Assembly (NCBI RefSeq): GCF_017744675.1
Contig: NZ_JAGIAV010000002.1
Location: 372,001 to 436,000 of the forward strand
Length of the DNA: 64,000 bases
Reading direction: 5' to 3'
DNA from: Flavobacterium sp.
GTDB taxonomy: Bacteria > Bacteroidota > Bacteroidia > Flavobacteriales > Flavobacteriaceae
Translations under genes and position numbers: made by a program
Shown here: positions 26,786 to 35,073 of the stretch, piece after piece
How the letters are laid out: each line of letters begins with the position of its first letter
Numbering within the stretch: position 1 is the stretch's first letter
The notes under the pieces: generated by a model
Databases searched by the model: none
What the model was told of the DNA's origin: nothing
What the model saw: the letters and a program-made list of their open reading frames with translations, nothing else

Positions 26786-28705
26786 ATGAAAAGCAAGCAA
26801 TTTATTTATATAGCAGCACTCCTTTTATTGGCAAACCCAGATTTGTCGGCTCAAAAAATTAAAGTTGCCAAAGCAGACAAAACCTATGATCGTTTAGGAT
26901 ATATGGATGCAATAAAGGTTTATGAACATGTAGCCGAAAAAGGTTACGAATCGAAAGAAATCTTTGAAAAATTGGCCAATTCTTACTATTTCAACGGAGA
27001 ACTCCCAACAGCTGCAAAATGGTATGACAAATTATTTGCAGCGGGAGCTCCAGCGCAGCCTGAATATTATTACCGTTATGCCCAAAGTCTTAAAGCTACG
27101 GGAGATACTGTAAAGGCTGACGCAATAATGGCGCAGTTTAGCAATTTGGCGCCTAATGATTCCAGAGCCATCGAGTTTTTAGGAAAGAGAGATTACTTGG
27201 CTGAAATTAAGGCCAATTCTGGAAATTATGAAGTAATGAATGCAGGCACAGCAATTAACACGGAGCAGTCAGATTATGGTGCGATTTATTTTGACAAAAA
27301 GATAATTTTCACTTCCACTAAAGACGATAGTTCTGTAAAGAATAAAAAGCAAAACTGGACGGGACAAAACTATTCTAACCTGTTTGCCGCGAATGTAAAT
27401 GAAGACGGAACTTTTAGCGACACTGAATTATTTTCTAAAGAAATTAGCAGCAAATACAATGAGTCAACACCTGTTTTTACTAAAGATGGGCAAACGGTTT
27501 ACTTTACGCGAAATAATTTTAATAATGGAAAAAGAGGTAAAGATGAAACCCAAACAACCCTTCTTAAGATCTATAGAAGTAAAAAAGTAAATGGAAAATG
27601 GGAAGATATTATCGAATTGCCGTTTTGTTCAGAGAATTACAGCGTAGCGCATCCAACTTTGAGTCCAGACGAAAAAACGCTTTATTTTGCCTCTAATATG
27701 CCTGGAACCATTGGCCAGTCTGATATTTTCAAGGTAGCGATCAATTCAGACGGAACTTTTGGGAAACCAGAAAATTTAGGCAAATCGATTAATACCGAGG
27801 CTCGTGAGACTTTTCCGTTTGTTACTTCAGACAACCAATTGTATTTTGCTTCAGATGGGCATTTGGGATTGGGAGGATTAGACATTTTTACCGCTAATCT
27901 AAATGAGAATAATGCTACTGTAACAAACATTGGTATGCCAATCAATACGCAAATGGATGATTTTGCTTTTTTTCTTAACGAAAATAAGACTGACGGACTT
28001 CTAAGCTCTAATCGTGAAGGAGGCAATGGTTCTGATGATATTTATAAATTTAAAAAATGCATCGTAAATGTAAAAGGACAAGTTCTTGACGAAAACAAAA
28101 ATACGCCGCTTGCAAATGCTACTGTTTACATTTTTAACAAGATGCAAAAACAAATTTTAAAAACAACGGCAGATGATTTTGGCAGATTTGAGTTTAAAGC
28201 AAATTGCAATGAGCAGTATTTTGTAAGAGCAGAAAAAGAAAATTTTGAAACTGCTGAAGTGCCACTTAAAACAGATCAATCTCAAGAAAAACAGGTTACA
28301 ATAGCCTTAAAACCTATCGTTATACCTCTTGACGAAGGAACCGATTTGGCCAAAGTACTAAATATACCTATTATTTATTTTGACCTTGACAAATCCAACA
28401 TCCGCAAAGATTCGGAAATTGAATTGCAAAAAATATTAACTGTTCTTGAAGAAAATCCAACTTTAAAAATCGGAATCCGTTCGCATACCGACAGCAGGGC
28501 TTCTAAAGAATACAATATTAAATTATCGGATAGAAGAGCCCAATCGACCCGAAATTACTTAATTGCGCATGGCATTGCCGCTAATCGATTAACCGCTAAA
28601 GGTTATGGCGAATCTCAATTGGTAAATAATTGTTCTGATGGGGTAAAATGCTCTGAAGAAGAACATCAAAAAAACAGACGAAGCGAATTTATTATAATTA
28701 AATAA
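26786..28705 (+). CDS. OmpA-family protein with TPR, PD40 and regulatory-like domains
   Basis: A 639-residue secreted or periplasmic protein. It has a signal peptide ending at LSAQ, TPR-like helices (about 25-130), PD40/WD40-like beta-propeller blades (about 150-425, with repeated TPVFTKDGQTVYFTRN and PTLSPDEKTLYFASN phrases), a carboxypeptidase-regulatory-like domain (about 430-510, VKGQVLDENKNTPLANATV), and a C-terminal OmpA peptidoglycan-binding domain (about 525-639, IYFDLDKSNIR and HTDSRASKEYN). This domain order is common downstream of porP/sprF genes. It probably links the outer-membrane adhesin assembly to peptidoglycan, as proposed for PorE-like proteins. It ends at a strong terminator. 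Confidence 0.9.
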   Translation: MKSKQFIYIAALLLLANPDLSAQKIKVAKADKTYDRLGYMDAIKVYEHVAEKGYESKEIFEKLANSYYFNGELPTAAKWYDKLFAAGAPAQPEYYYRYAQSLKATGDTVKADAIMAQFSNLAPNDSRAIEFLGKRDYLAEIKANSGNYEVMNAGTAINTEQSDYGAIYFDKKIIFTSTKDDSSVKNKKQNWTGQNYSNLFAANVNEDGTFSDTELFSKEISSKYNESTPVFTKDGQTVYFTRNNFNNGKRGKDETQTTLLKIYRSKKVNGKWEDIIELPFCSENYSVAHPTLSPDEKTLYFASNMPGTIGQSDIFKVAINSDGTFGKPENLGKSINTEARETFPFVTSDNQLYFASDGHLGLGGLDIFTANLNENNATVTNIGMPINTQMDDFAFFLNENKTDGLLSSNREGGNGSDDIYKFKKCIVNVKGQVLDENKNTPLANATVYIFNKMQKQILKTTADDFGRFEFKANCNEQYFVRAEKENFETAEVPLKTDQSQEKQVTIALKPIVIPLDEGTDLAKVLNIPIIYFDLDKSNIRKDSEIELQKILTVLEENPTLKIGIRSHTDSRASKEYNIKLSDRRAQSTRNYLIAHGIAANRLTAKGYGESQLVNNCSDGVKCSEEEHQKNRRSEFIIIK

Positions 28706-28757
28706 CTTTAGGTAACTAAAATAAACAGATCAAATTACGAGTGTATCCAATTCTACA

Positions 28758-28795
28758 AAAAAAGCCTGTAAACTTGATGTTTACAGGCTTTTTTA
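28758..28795 (+). terminator. Terminator of the adhesin operon
   Basis: The AAAAGCCTGTAAAC and GTTTACAGGCTTTT arms enclose a five-base loop (28774-28778) and run into T's. Confidence 0.88.
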
Positions 28796-28908
28796 TTTAA
28801 TCAATCTTAAGAGTCTTTTTTATAGATTAGCGCAATTTGCCATAAACGACAAATACGGCTTCTCTACAAAGAAGACCGCATCTATCAAACTAATTCAAAT
28901 TAAAAAAA

Positions 28909-29181
28909 CTATAAACTTGCTTTTACTTCGCCGCAGGTTAACATGTTTTTTGGATAGTATGGATTTTTGATTTCTTTACTATCGCTTGTCCACATTGCAC
29001 CTGTCATGGGGCAAACTTGCAAATATAAGGTCTCGTCAAGAGGTTTAAATTTCGAAGCCTGATCCCAGTATTTTACAGAAAGGGTTTCAAAAATTTTACG
29101 CTGCTTATTAATGTTTTTGGTTGCTGCAATCTGAGTTGCCAATTCGATAATTTCTTTTCTAGATATAGTCGCCACATTCAT
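28909..29181 (-). CDS. Small Cys-containing protein resembling the C-terminal part of DUF3347
   Basis: A 90-residue protein without signal peptide or membrane segment. Its C-terminal half (YLQVCPMTGAMW...NPYYPKNMLTCGEV) matches the pattern I know from DUF3347 domains in copper/RND-adaptor-associated proteins (CPMA...W.S....NPY.G..ML.CG). The Cys-Pro-Met and Cys-Gly pair could bind a metal. The N-terminal half is helical and unlike the usual DUF3347 start. An unusually strong AAGGAGG (29207-29201) precedes the start, but 19 bases away. No metal-transport gene is adjacent, so the role is unknown. Confidence 0.6.
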   Translation of the reverse strand: MNVATISRKEIIELATQIAATKNINKQRKIFETLSVKYWDQASKFKPLDETLYLQVCPMTGAMWTSDSKEIKNPYYPKNMLTCGEVKASL

Positions 29182-29343
29182 ATCATTTTATTTTTTTCAA
29201 CCTCCTTATTTTTTTGCCCTTTTGCGCTAACTTTAAGGCTAACTATAAATTTTATAATACTACTGGAAAATTATATAAAACAAGTAGCGGTCTTTGAAAG
29301 TAATTTTAGAATTAGATACAATTATTCTTTAAAATTATTTTAT

Positions 29344-29634
29344 ATGAGATCAGGAAATTATATGTCAGAAGAATTTGGATTTGAAATGGATTCTTATCAG
29401 GAACAGCTATTATTAAATTATGACGATTATCTAGAAGTTGAATATGCAAATAGGCTGACAGCTTCTAACCACTACAATCTAGAATTGGGAGAATTGGAAG
29501 ATAATCTTGAATATGATTTCCAATCGGAATATGATGAAAATGACTGGGAAGAAGAAGAAGATTTAAATGATAATCTTGCGGGAGAATATGACGAGAACGA
29601 AGAAAAACCTGGAAGTTTTGAAATGATAAACTAA
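29344..29634 (+). CDS. Highly acidic small hypothetical protein
   Basis: A 96-residue soluble protein, about one third Asp or Glu, rich in Tyr and Asn, with no signal peptide and no recognised domain. The stretches DENDWEEEEDLNDN and GEYDENEE are typical of disordered acidic tails. Met7 (29362) is an alternative start. The next gene, a lipoprotein, begins 12 bp after its stop, so the two are likely one transcription unit. I do not recognise a family. Confidence 0.55.
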   Translation: MRSGNYMSEEFGFEMDSYQEQLLLNYDDYLEVEYANRLTASNHYNLELGELEDNLEYDFQSEYDENDWEEEEDLNDNLAGEYDENEEKPGSFEMIN

Positions 29635-29645
29635 AACATGGTACT

Positions 29646-30113
29646 ATGAAAAATTGGCTTATACTAATACTTTCAATTTTCTTTTTCTCATGCCAGCAGA
29701 AGGGAAATAATAAAACTGCTACAGATTCTCCAAAACCTACTGTTCAAAGAGAAAACAAGCAAGAAAATAAGCAAACAGGAGATACAATTGCTATGAATTT
29801 TAAGAATGAAGAAAATGTGTTTTCAGCTGAAGGCCATTTAGATTCTCTGAATTCAAAAGTCTATGTCCAATTCAAAAATGAAGATCTGGGCGAATTAAAT
29901 GCTCAAATTATTACAGATACCGGAAAAGGAAATATACGATTCAATCAGATTATTTTTCCTGATAAAACTTCTGACGGACCTTTTGGAATGGACTTAAAAA
30001 TTCCACTTCAACAAAAAGGAACTCATATTTTAATTATAGGACATTCTTTAATGGCTGATAATCCGTATTATGGCAATTTCAAAGTGAAGTTAAAAAAGAA
30101 TAAGGCACAATAA
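29646..30113 (+). CDS. Lipoprotein of unknown function
   Basis: A 155-residue lipoprotein with a clear type II signal (MKNWLILILSIFFFSC, lipobox FFSC, Cys16). A low-complexity linker rich in Lys, Asn and Gln follows, then a beta-rich domain of about 100 residues. No catalytic motif is visible. It is the second gene after the acidic protein. It converges on the MFS gene with a single base between the two stop codons and no hairpin, so the two transcripts probably overlap. Confidence 0.65.
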   Translation: MKNWLILILSIFFFSCQQKGNNKTATDSPKPTVQRENKQENKQTGDTIAMNFKNEENVFSAEGHLDSLNSKVYVQFKNEDLGELNAQIITDTGKGNIRFNQIIFPDKTSDGPFGMDLKIPLQQKGTHILIIGHSLMADNPYYGNFKVKLKKNKAQ

Positions 30114-30114
30114 A

Positions 30115-31293
30115 CTATGCCTTAATTTTCTTTTTATTTCTTGTCCAATAAGTAAGATATACAACTCCTATAACTAGTGCCAGAATATCAAACCTAATGA
30201 TTTGAGGTATACGGTTGATTTGATCGTTATAGTAAGTTCCTCCTAAAAGAGCTCCTAAACCAATTCCAAGTTCCATCGAAATATACATCGTGGCAACCGC
30301 TTTTCCTCGGTGCTCAGGATTGCTCAAATCAATAGTCCAAGCGCTAATTGCTGGCGATAAAATACCAGTACCAACTCCGTAAATTGCCGCACCAACCAAT
30401 AACATCTGCACATCTCTTCCTCCACTGATTACAAAAAGTGCAGAAGCCGTTATGATTAATCCTGCGAATATCACTTTTGGTCGTCCGTATCGGTCTGAAA
30501 CTTTTCCTGCACCAAAACGAACCATAACCGAAGCTACTGTAAAAGCCGTAAAAAATATACCTTTATTGGTTGCTCCCACATGTTCGCTCCAATCTGGAAT
30601 TAAAGTCAAAATAAGTCCAAATGCGGTGTACGAAAGGAAAGTGATAATTCCTGCTGGGAAAACATTTTTATCTACAATATCGTTTCGACCAATAATAAAC
30701 ATAGATCGGTTCAACTTTTCTTTTGTGGCAAGGGTTTCTTTCATGTTCAGAACAATAATGATTGAAAAAAACGCTAAGAAAGACGAGCAATAAAACATGA
30801 CATTTATTCCGTACAAATTCACAATCATACTTCCTAATGCTGGGCCAAGCGCGCCTCCAATACTAAAACACAGTCCGTGCATTCCAAGTGCTTCTCCCCA
30901 TCTGTGCTGCGGAATAATATCGGCCACATAAGCCGATGTCGACGTAGGCTTAAATCCGGTAGAAAAACCATGAACCAAACGCAGCAATAAAAATCCTGAA
31001 ACAGAACTCAATATTGGATACAAAAATCCGCAGACTACACAAACCGAAGATCCAATTGCCATAACAGGAACTCGTCCCCATTTGTCGGTTAGCTTACCGC
31101 TGAAAGGTCTCGAAATGGCTGCTGTTAAGGTAAATAAGGAAATAATAAGTCCTTTATATTCAGCTCCTCCCAAACTGCTTAGATAGTTGGGAAGTTCCGG
31201 AATCATCATATTAAAACTTGATGAAAACAGTAAAGAACTCAAGCAAAGTAAAATGAATTGTAAGGTGTAAATTGATTTTTTGGTCTGTGGCAT
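30115..31293 (-). CDS. MFS transporter
   Basis: A 392-residue, 12-segment major facilitator of the drug/sugar exporter type. The cytoplasmic loop motif GKLTDKWGRVPV (motif A) lies between segments 2 and 3, a degenerate copy AGKVSDRYGRPKV lies between 8 and 9, and the motif-C-like GGALGPALGSM is in segment 5. The substrate cannot be deduced. It follows the DUF763 gene by 45 bp on the same strand and may be cotranscribed with it. Its stop is one base from the stop of the convergent lipoprotein gene. Confidence 0.88.
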   Translation of the reverse strand: MPQTKKSIYTLQFILLCLSSLLFSSSFNMMIPELPNYLSSLGGAEYKGLIISLFTLTAAISRPFSGKLTDKWGRVPVMAIGSSVCVVCGFLYPILSSVSGFLLLRLVHGFSTGFKPTSTSAYVADIIPQHRWGEALGMHGLCFSIGGALGPALGSMIVNLYGINVMFYCSSFLAFFSIIIVLNMKETLATKEKLNRSMFIIGRNDIVDKNVFPAGIITFLSYTAFGLILTLIPDWSEHVGATNKGIFFTAFTVASVMVRFGAGKVSDRYGRPKVIFAGLIITASALFVISGGRDVQMLLVGAAIYGVGTGILSPAISAWTIDLSNPEHRGKAVATMYISMELGIGLGALLGGTYYNDQINRIPQIIRFDILALVIGVVYLTYWTRNKKKIKA

Positions 31294-31338
31294 TATGGTA
31301 TTTTTAAATAACTAAAGGCTGATAAGAAATTATAATTT

Positions 31339-32559
31339 TTAGAATAATTCCAGCTGATTGTTTGGGTTTATAGGTTTCTTTTTAGGAGGTTTTGCATCTC
31401 CAAAAACGGTTCTTCCTCCGTATTTATGCGATTCTTCTCTTTCTCTCTGTATCAATGCATCAAAATTGGAATTTGGAGTAAAGCTTTCTTCTGCTTTCCG
31501 CGAAATTTCAGATAGCTTTTGAATGGCGCTCAGTTTATCGCTGTTGCCAATTTTAGCGCGATGAATAGCTCTTTGAAGCGTATCGATGGTTTCGTCGTAA
31601 ATTTTTACAGGAACAGGAAACGGATGTCCGTCTTTTCCGCCATGAGCAAAAGAAAAACGAGCTGGATCTTCAAATCGTGTCGGAGTTCCGTAAATGATTT
31701 CGCTTACCAATGCTAAAGATTGTAAAGCCCTTGGTCCCATTCCTTTTAAAAGCAGCAATTCTTCAAAATCTTCCGGTTTATTTTCGTGAGTAGTCCAAAG
31801 CATGGCGCCCAGTCTTTTCATATTGACATCTTCCATTCTCACATCATGATGCGTGGCCATAGAAAGATGCTGCATTTCTTTTATGATTTTAACGGGCGAT
31901 TCTTTTACCAATTCTAAAATTCCTTCTCGAGATTTTGTCGCCGCATTGGCAGTAAGATTTAAAATAGTGCCTTGGTTTTCGCCATAAATAAATGTATGAG
32001 GTTCGTTTATAAAAGATTTTAAATCTTGCGAATGCCAATGGTATCTTCTCGCAGTTCGAGAATCAGGATTCATTCCTTGCTGAATAACAGCCCATTGTCC
32101 CTTATTATCCACAATAAAATTATGTTGATACAATTGAAATCCGTCCTGAATGGCGGTGTTATCTACTTTTGCGGTAAGTCGGCTGCAGCTCGCAAGATTA
32201 ATTCCATCAAGACCTGTTTTTTCGCCAACAAACAGAAGTTCCTGTGGCGTTGCCATAGAATGCTTTCCTTTGCCTCCGCAAATATAAATTCCCAGTTCTT
32301 TTGAATGCGGATTAACCGATTTTTTTAAAGCTCCAAGCACCGAAGTGGTAATTCCAGACGAATGCCAGTCCATTCCCATAACTGCTCCAAAACTTTGAAA
32401 CCAAAACGGATTACTTAATTTGCTGATAACTTCAGCAGTAGAAAATTCCATGGCAATGGTTTCAACAATAGCAAAACCAAGTTTAGACATTCGTTCAGCA
32501 AGCCATAACGGAACATGTCCATAATGTAGAGGAAGATCTGCCGTGCCTGAACGTTTCAT
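31339..32559 (-). CDS. DUF763-family protein with C-terminal QLELF
   Basis: A 406-residue member of DUF763, an uncharacterised family best known from archaea and thermophiles. The opening MKRSGTADLPLHYGHVPLWL is the family start, so Met 32559 is preferred over Met 32583. Conserved-looking blocks include GGKGKHSMATP, RRYHWHSQDL and a helix-hairpin-helix-like GMGPRALQSLALVSEIIYG near residue 280. These suggest DNA binding and perhaps a metal site. The protein ends NQLELF, which resembles the QL(S/D)LF motif that binds the DNA polymerase sliding clamp. A role in DNA repair or replication is an inference. It is upstream of the MFS gene. Confidence 0.85.
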   Translation of the reverse strand: MKRSGTADLPLHYGHVPLWLAERMSKLGFAIVETIAMEFSTAEVISKLSNPFWFQSFGAVMGMDWHSSGITTSVLGALKKSVNPHSKELGIYICGGKGKHSMATPQELLFVGEKTGLDGINLASCSRLTAKVDNTAIQDGFQLYQHNFIVDNKGQWAVIQQGMNPDSRTARRYHWHSQDLKSFINEPHTFIYGENQGTILNLTANAATKSREGILELVKESPVKIIKEMQHLSMATHHDVRMEDVNMKRLGAMLWTTHENKPEDFEELLLLKGMGPRALQSLALVSEIIYGTPTRFEDPARFSFAHGGKDGHPFPVPVKIYDETIDTLQRAIHRAKIGNSDKLSAIQKLSEISRKAEESFTPNSNFDALIQREREESHKYGGRTVFGDAKPPKKKPINPNNQLELF

Positions 32560-32593
32560 TTGCGAGGAATTATAATCCTGCAAAAATACTTCT

Positions 32594-32755
32594 TTTAATT
32601 GTTAATTGTAAATGGTGAATTGTTAATTCAAGTGTAAAATGTGAAATGTGAAAAGTAAAAGGTACTCTCATTTCACATTTCACATTTCACAATTAACCAT
32701 CAACAATTAACCATCAACAATTAACCATTTACAATTAACAATTAACAATTAACTA
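32594..32755. repeat. Nested inverted arrays of TTAATTG and GTGAAAT repeats
   Basis: Left arms of TTAATTG-type and then ATGTGAAATGTGAAA repeats are answered on the right by TTTCACATTTCAC and then CAATTAACCAT/CAATTAA repeats. The whole can fold into one long hairpin between the AI-2E-family gene and the DUF763 gene, and overlaps the end of the former. Confidence 0.75.
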
Positions 32756-33843
32756 ATCTCAATATCTTCTGCTGGTTCTGCAACGGGTTCTGCATTGTCG
32801 TCTAGCCAAGCAATAAACAGTTTATACCCTATTGAAAATACGATTGGACCAACAAACAGACCGATAAAACCAGACATGATAAAACCTCCAATTACACCTA
32901 AAAAAATGACAAGCATTGGCACAAGAGCACCTTTTCCTAGTAGTAGTGGTTTTAAAACGTTATCTGATAATCCGCTAATGATGAAGAATACCGTCCAGAA
33001 AAGAGCATAACCAGAATCTCCGGTTGAGAAAAGATAAATAATAACTCCGATATTAATGATAATAGGGCCAATCTGTAAAATAGAAAATATGAGGCAGATT
33101 AAAGTCAAGATTCCCGCGTACGGAATATCAGCACAAAACAATCCGATTGCCTGAATAAGGGTCTGAATAACCGCAACACCCAATATTCCTTTTACGACTT
33201 GATAAATGGTAGAAACCGAAATCGTCATAATTTCTTCTGCTTCATTTCCTGCAATTTTTTTAAGGAATTTCATGAAAAATGCTTTTGAACTTGGAGATAC
33301 CAATAAAATACCCGCAATAATAATTGACAAGATAAACTGTAGAAATGCGGCACCCGAACTCAAAATACTGCCCATAATTTTAGTGGTCAATTCTTTTATC
33401 TGATCTTGGTATTTCACAACGCCTTGTTCTAAATCTGTCGACATCGAAAGTAAAAACTCGTAAAGCGGTTTACCAATTATTGGCCATTCTTTTATGGAAG
33501 GCCCAGGAGGGCTAATCTTTAAAGTCCCTGCCTCAAAACTCTCTTTCAATTCTAAGAAATTCCCCGTTGCCGCTTTCAAGAAATAAATCAGCGGAACTAG
33601 CATTATAGCGATAATCAATATGGTAATAACCACCGAAGCTAATGCTTTACGCCCTTTTAATATTTTCTGCAAGGAATTAAACAGCGGATAAAATACCACC
33701 GACAGAATCACAGCCCAAAGAATAGGCATAAAGAAAGGCAACAGCAGTTTAAGGCAAAATCCAACAATGAGAAAAATAAAAAATAACTGTAAAATCGTTT
33801 CAAAGAGCTCTTTTCGCTTATTCGAAGTAGTTGTTGTTTTCAT
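32749..33843 (-). CDS. AI-2E-family (TerC/YdiK-type) membrane permease
   Basis: A 364-residue inner-membrane protein of the AI-2E transporter superfamily. An N-terminal pair of segments (LFFIFLIVGFCLKLLLPFF...ILWAVILSVVFYPL) is followed by an amphipathic, charged central domain and then a block of about five segments. These include the family phrases GIPYAGIL-like DIPYAGILTLIC, GPIIINIG, and LGVIGGFIMSGFIGLFVGPI. Members have been linked to autoinducer-2 export and to ion exchange; none of these is specific enough to choose here. It is flanked by simple-repeat arrays. Confidence 0.88.
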   Translation of the reverse strand: MKTTTTSNKRKELFETILQLFFIFLIVGFCLKLLLPFFMPILWAVILSVVFYPLFNSLQKILKGRKALASVVITILIIAIMLVPLIYFLKAATGNFLELKESFEAGTLKISPPGPSIKEWPIIGKPLYEFLLSMSTDLEQGVVKYQDQIKELTTKIMGSILSSGAAFLQFILSIIIAGILLVSPSSKAFFMKFLKKIAGNEAEEIMTISVSTIYQVVKGILGVAVIQTLIQAIGLFCADIPYAGILTLICLIFSILQIGPIIINIGVIIYLFSTGDSGYALFWTVFFIISGLSDNVLKPLLLGKGALVPMLVIFLGVIGGFIMSGFIGLFVGPIVFSIGYKLFIAWLDDNAEPVAEPAEDIEIS

Positions 33844-33956
33844 GGTTATATATTTTAATTGTGAATGTTTTTTTTAATTGTGAATTGTTAATGGTAAATT
33901 GTTAATTATCAAAGTTTACTTTACACTCTTGCTTCTTTCTTCTTTCTTCTCACTTC

Positions 33957-34646
33957 TCACTTCTTACCAGTCCCAAAATTCGCATCCGAGACTAGTCTTC
34001 CAATCAAGATAACAGGATATAGAACACCCGTAAGCACTTCAATCTGAACAAGAGAACGCGCCAAAGGATGCAGAGGCACTATTTCTCCAAACCCTGTTGA
34101 AGTCATGCTGATATAGCTGAAATAAATAAAACTAGCCTGATTGCTATTACTGGCAAATTTTGACTCGGCAATCTGAAAAGAACCCTCAATATGTTCGTAC
34201 ACAAATAGATAAAGCGTTGACCAAAAATGAACTAAAAGCATGTATACGACAATTGACCCGATAATGCGATAGGTTGTTACTGGACCTGGCTCTAAAACTT
34301 TGACTAAAACCAAAGTAATGAGAAGCAGCATAATCGCAACCGAAAAAATAAGATCGGCAAATAGAATAAAGACATTATGATTTAAATAATTGATCCATTG
34401 CACGATAAGAAATAAAACAGGAATTATGGAAAGACTAACAGCCTGCTTTTTATGTTTGGATAATGCTAAAATCCCCGCAAAGAGAAAAAGCATCCAAAAT
34501 ATATTGACCGCCACCATAAAATGAGATTTGCTTCCAAAAAACGGAATAGCAATAAAATGCATAATACAAAGCAGTATTAACATGCCGCTAAGTCCTTTTT
34601 CTTGAGTCCAAAAGCGATATAAAAAACGGTCTTTTTTTGCTATCAT
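33957..34646 (-). CDS. Two-segment potassium channel protein
   Basis: A 229-residue membrane protein with about five hydrophobic segments before a pore loop. The selectivity-filter-like TSTGFGEI (TGFGE) is near residue 190, and a final segment is VEVLTG-like IEVLTGVLYPVILIGRLVS. This is the ion-channel-2 (KtrB/KcsA-type pore) architecture seen in flavobacterial potassium-channel-family proteins. The frame extends 11 codons upstream to Met 34679, but that part is translated from the adjacent AATTCCAA repeat, so Met 34646 is the real start. No RCK/TrkA regulatory domain is fused. Confidence 0.82.
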   Translation of the reverse strand: MIAKKDRFLYRFWTQEKGLSGMLILLCIMHFIAIPFFGSKSHFMVAVNIFWMLFLFAGILALSKHKKQAVSLSIIPVLFLIVQWINYLNHNVFILFADLIFSVAIMLLLITLVLVKVLEPGPVTTYRIIGSIVVYMLLVHFWSTLYLFVYEHIEGSFQIAESKFASNSNQASFIYFSYISMTSTGFGEIVPLHPLARSLVQIEVLTGVLYPVILIGRLVSDANFGTGKK

Positions 34647-34691
34647 AATTTTTAAATTCCAAAAATTAAAAAATTCCAAAAACTAAATTCC

Positions 34692-34940
34692 AAATTCCAA
34701 TCTCGAAGCCTAAAAGGCAAATTCCAAAAAACCAAATCCCAAATTCCAATCCGAAAGCCTGAAGGCAAATTCCAAAAACCAAATCCCAAATTCCAATCCG
34801 AAAGCCTGAAGGCAAATTCCAAAAGCTAAATTCCAAATTCCAATCCCAAAGCCTGAAGGCAAATTCCAAATATTAAACTCCAAATTCCAATTCCGAAACC
34901 AAAAGGGCAAATTCCAAATTCCAATCTGGAAGCCTCAGAA
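34692..34940. repeat. 47-bp minisatellite with embedded hairpins
   Basis: Six units begin AAATTCCAAT: 34692-34740 (49 bp), 34741-34787, 34788-34834 and 34835-34881 (47 bp each), a 34-bp unit at 34882-34915, and a partial copy from 34916. Units 2-4 contain GCCTGAAGGC, a small 4-bp-stem hairpin, and unit 1 a variant with a longer loop. On the minus strand the array is accidentally open in two frames, giving repetitive Gly/Ile/Trp/Phe peptides that are not genes. Confidence 0.9.
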
Positions 34941-34967
34941 AAAATTCTACATTCTTTAATCTTGCCT

Positions 34968-35066
34968 CTTACTTCTTACTTCTTACTTCTTACTTCTTTC
35001 TTCTTACTTCTTTCTTCTTACTTCTTTCTTCTTACTTCTTTCTTCTTACTTCTTTCTTCTTACTTC
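34968..35066. repeat. Pyrimidine-rich TTCTTACTTCTTTC array
   Basis: Tandem TTACTTC heptamers pass into a longer unit of about 14 bp, TTCTTACTTCTTTC, giving an almost pure polypyrimidine strand of about 95 bp just after the EmrB-like gene's stop codon. Confidence 0.85.
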
Positions 35067-35073
35067 TCTAATC

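Noticed and set aside
34666-34910. Two overlapping minus-strand frames giving Gly/Ile/Trp/Phe-rich repetitive peptides
   Set aside because: They are translations of the 47-bp minisatellite in two frames, without start context or conservation expected of a gene.
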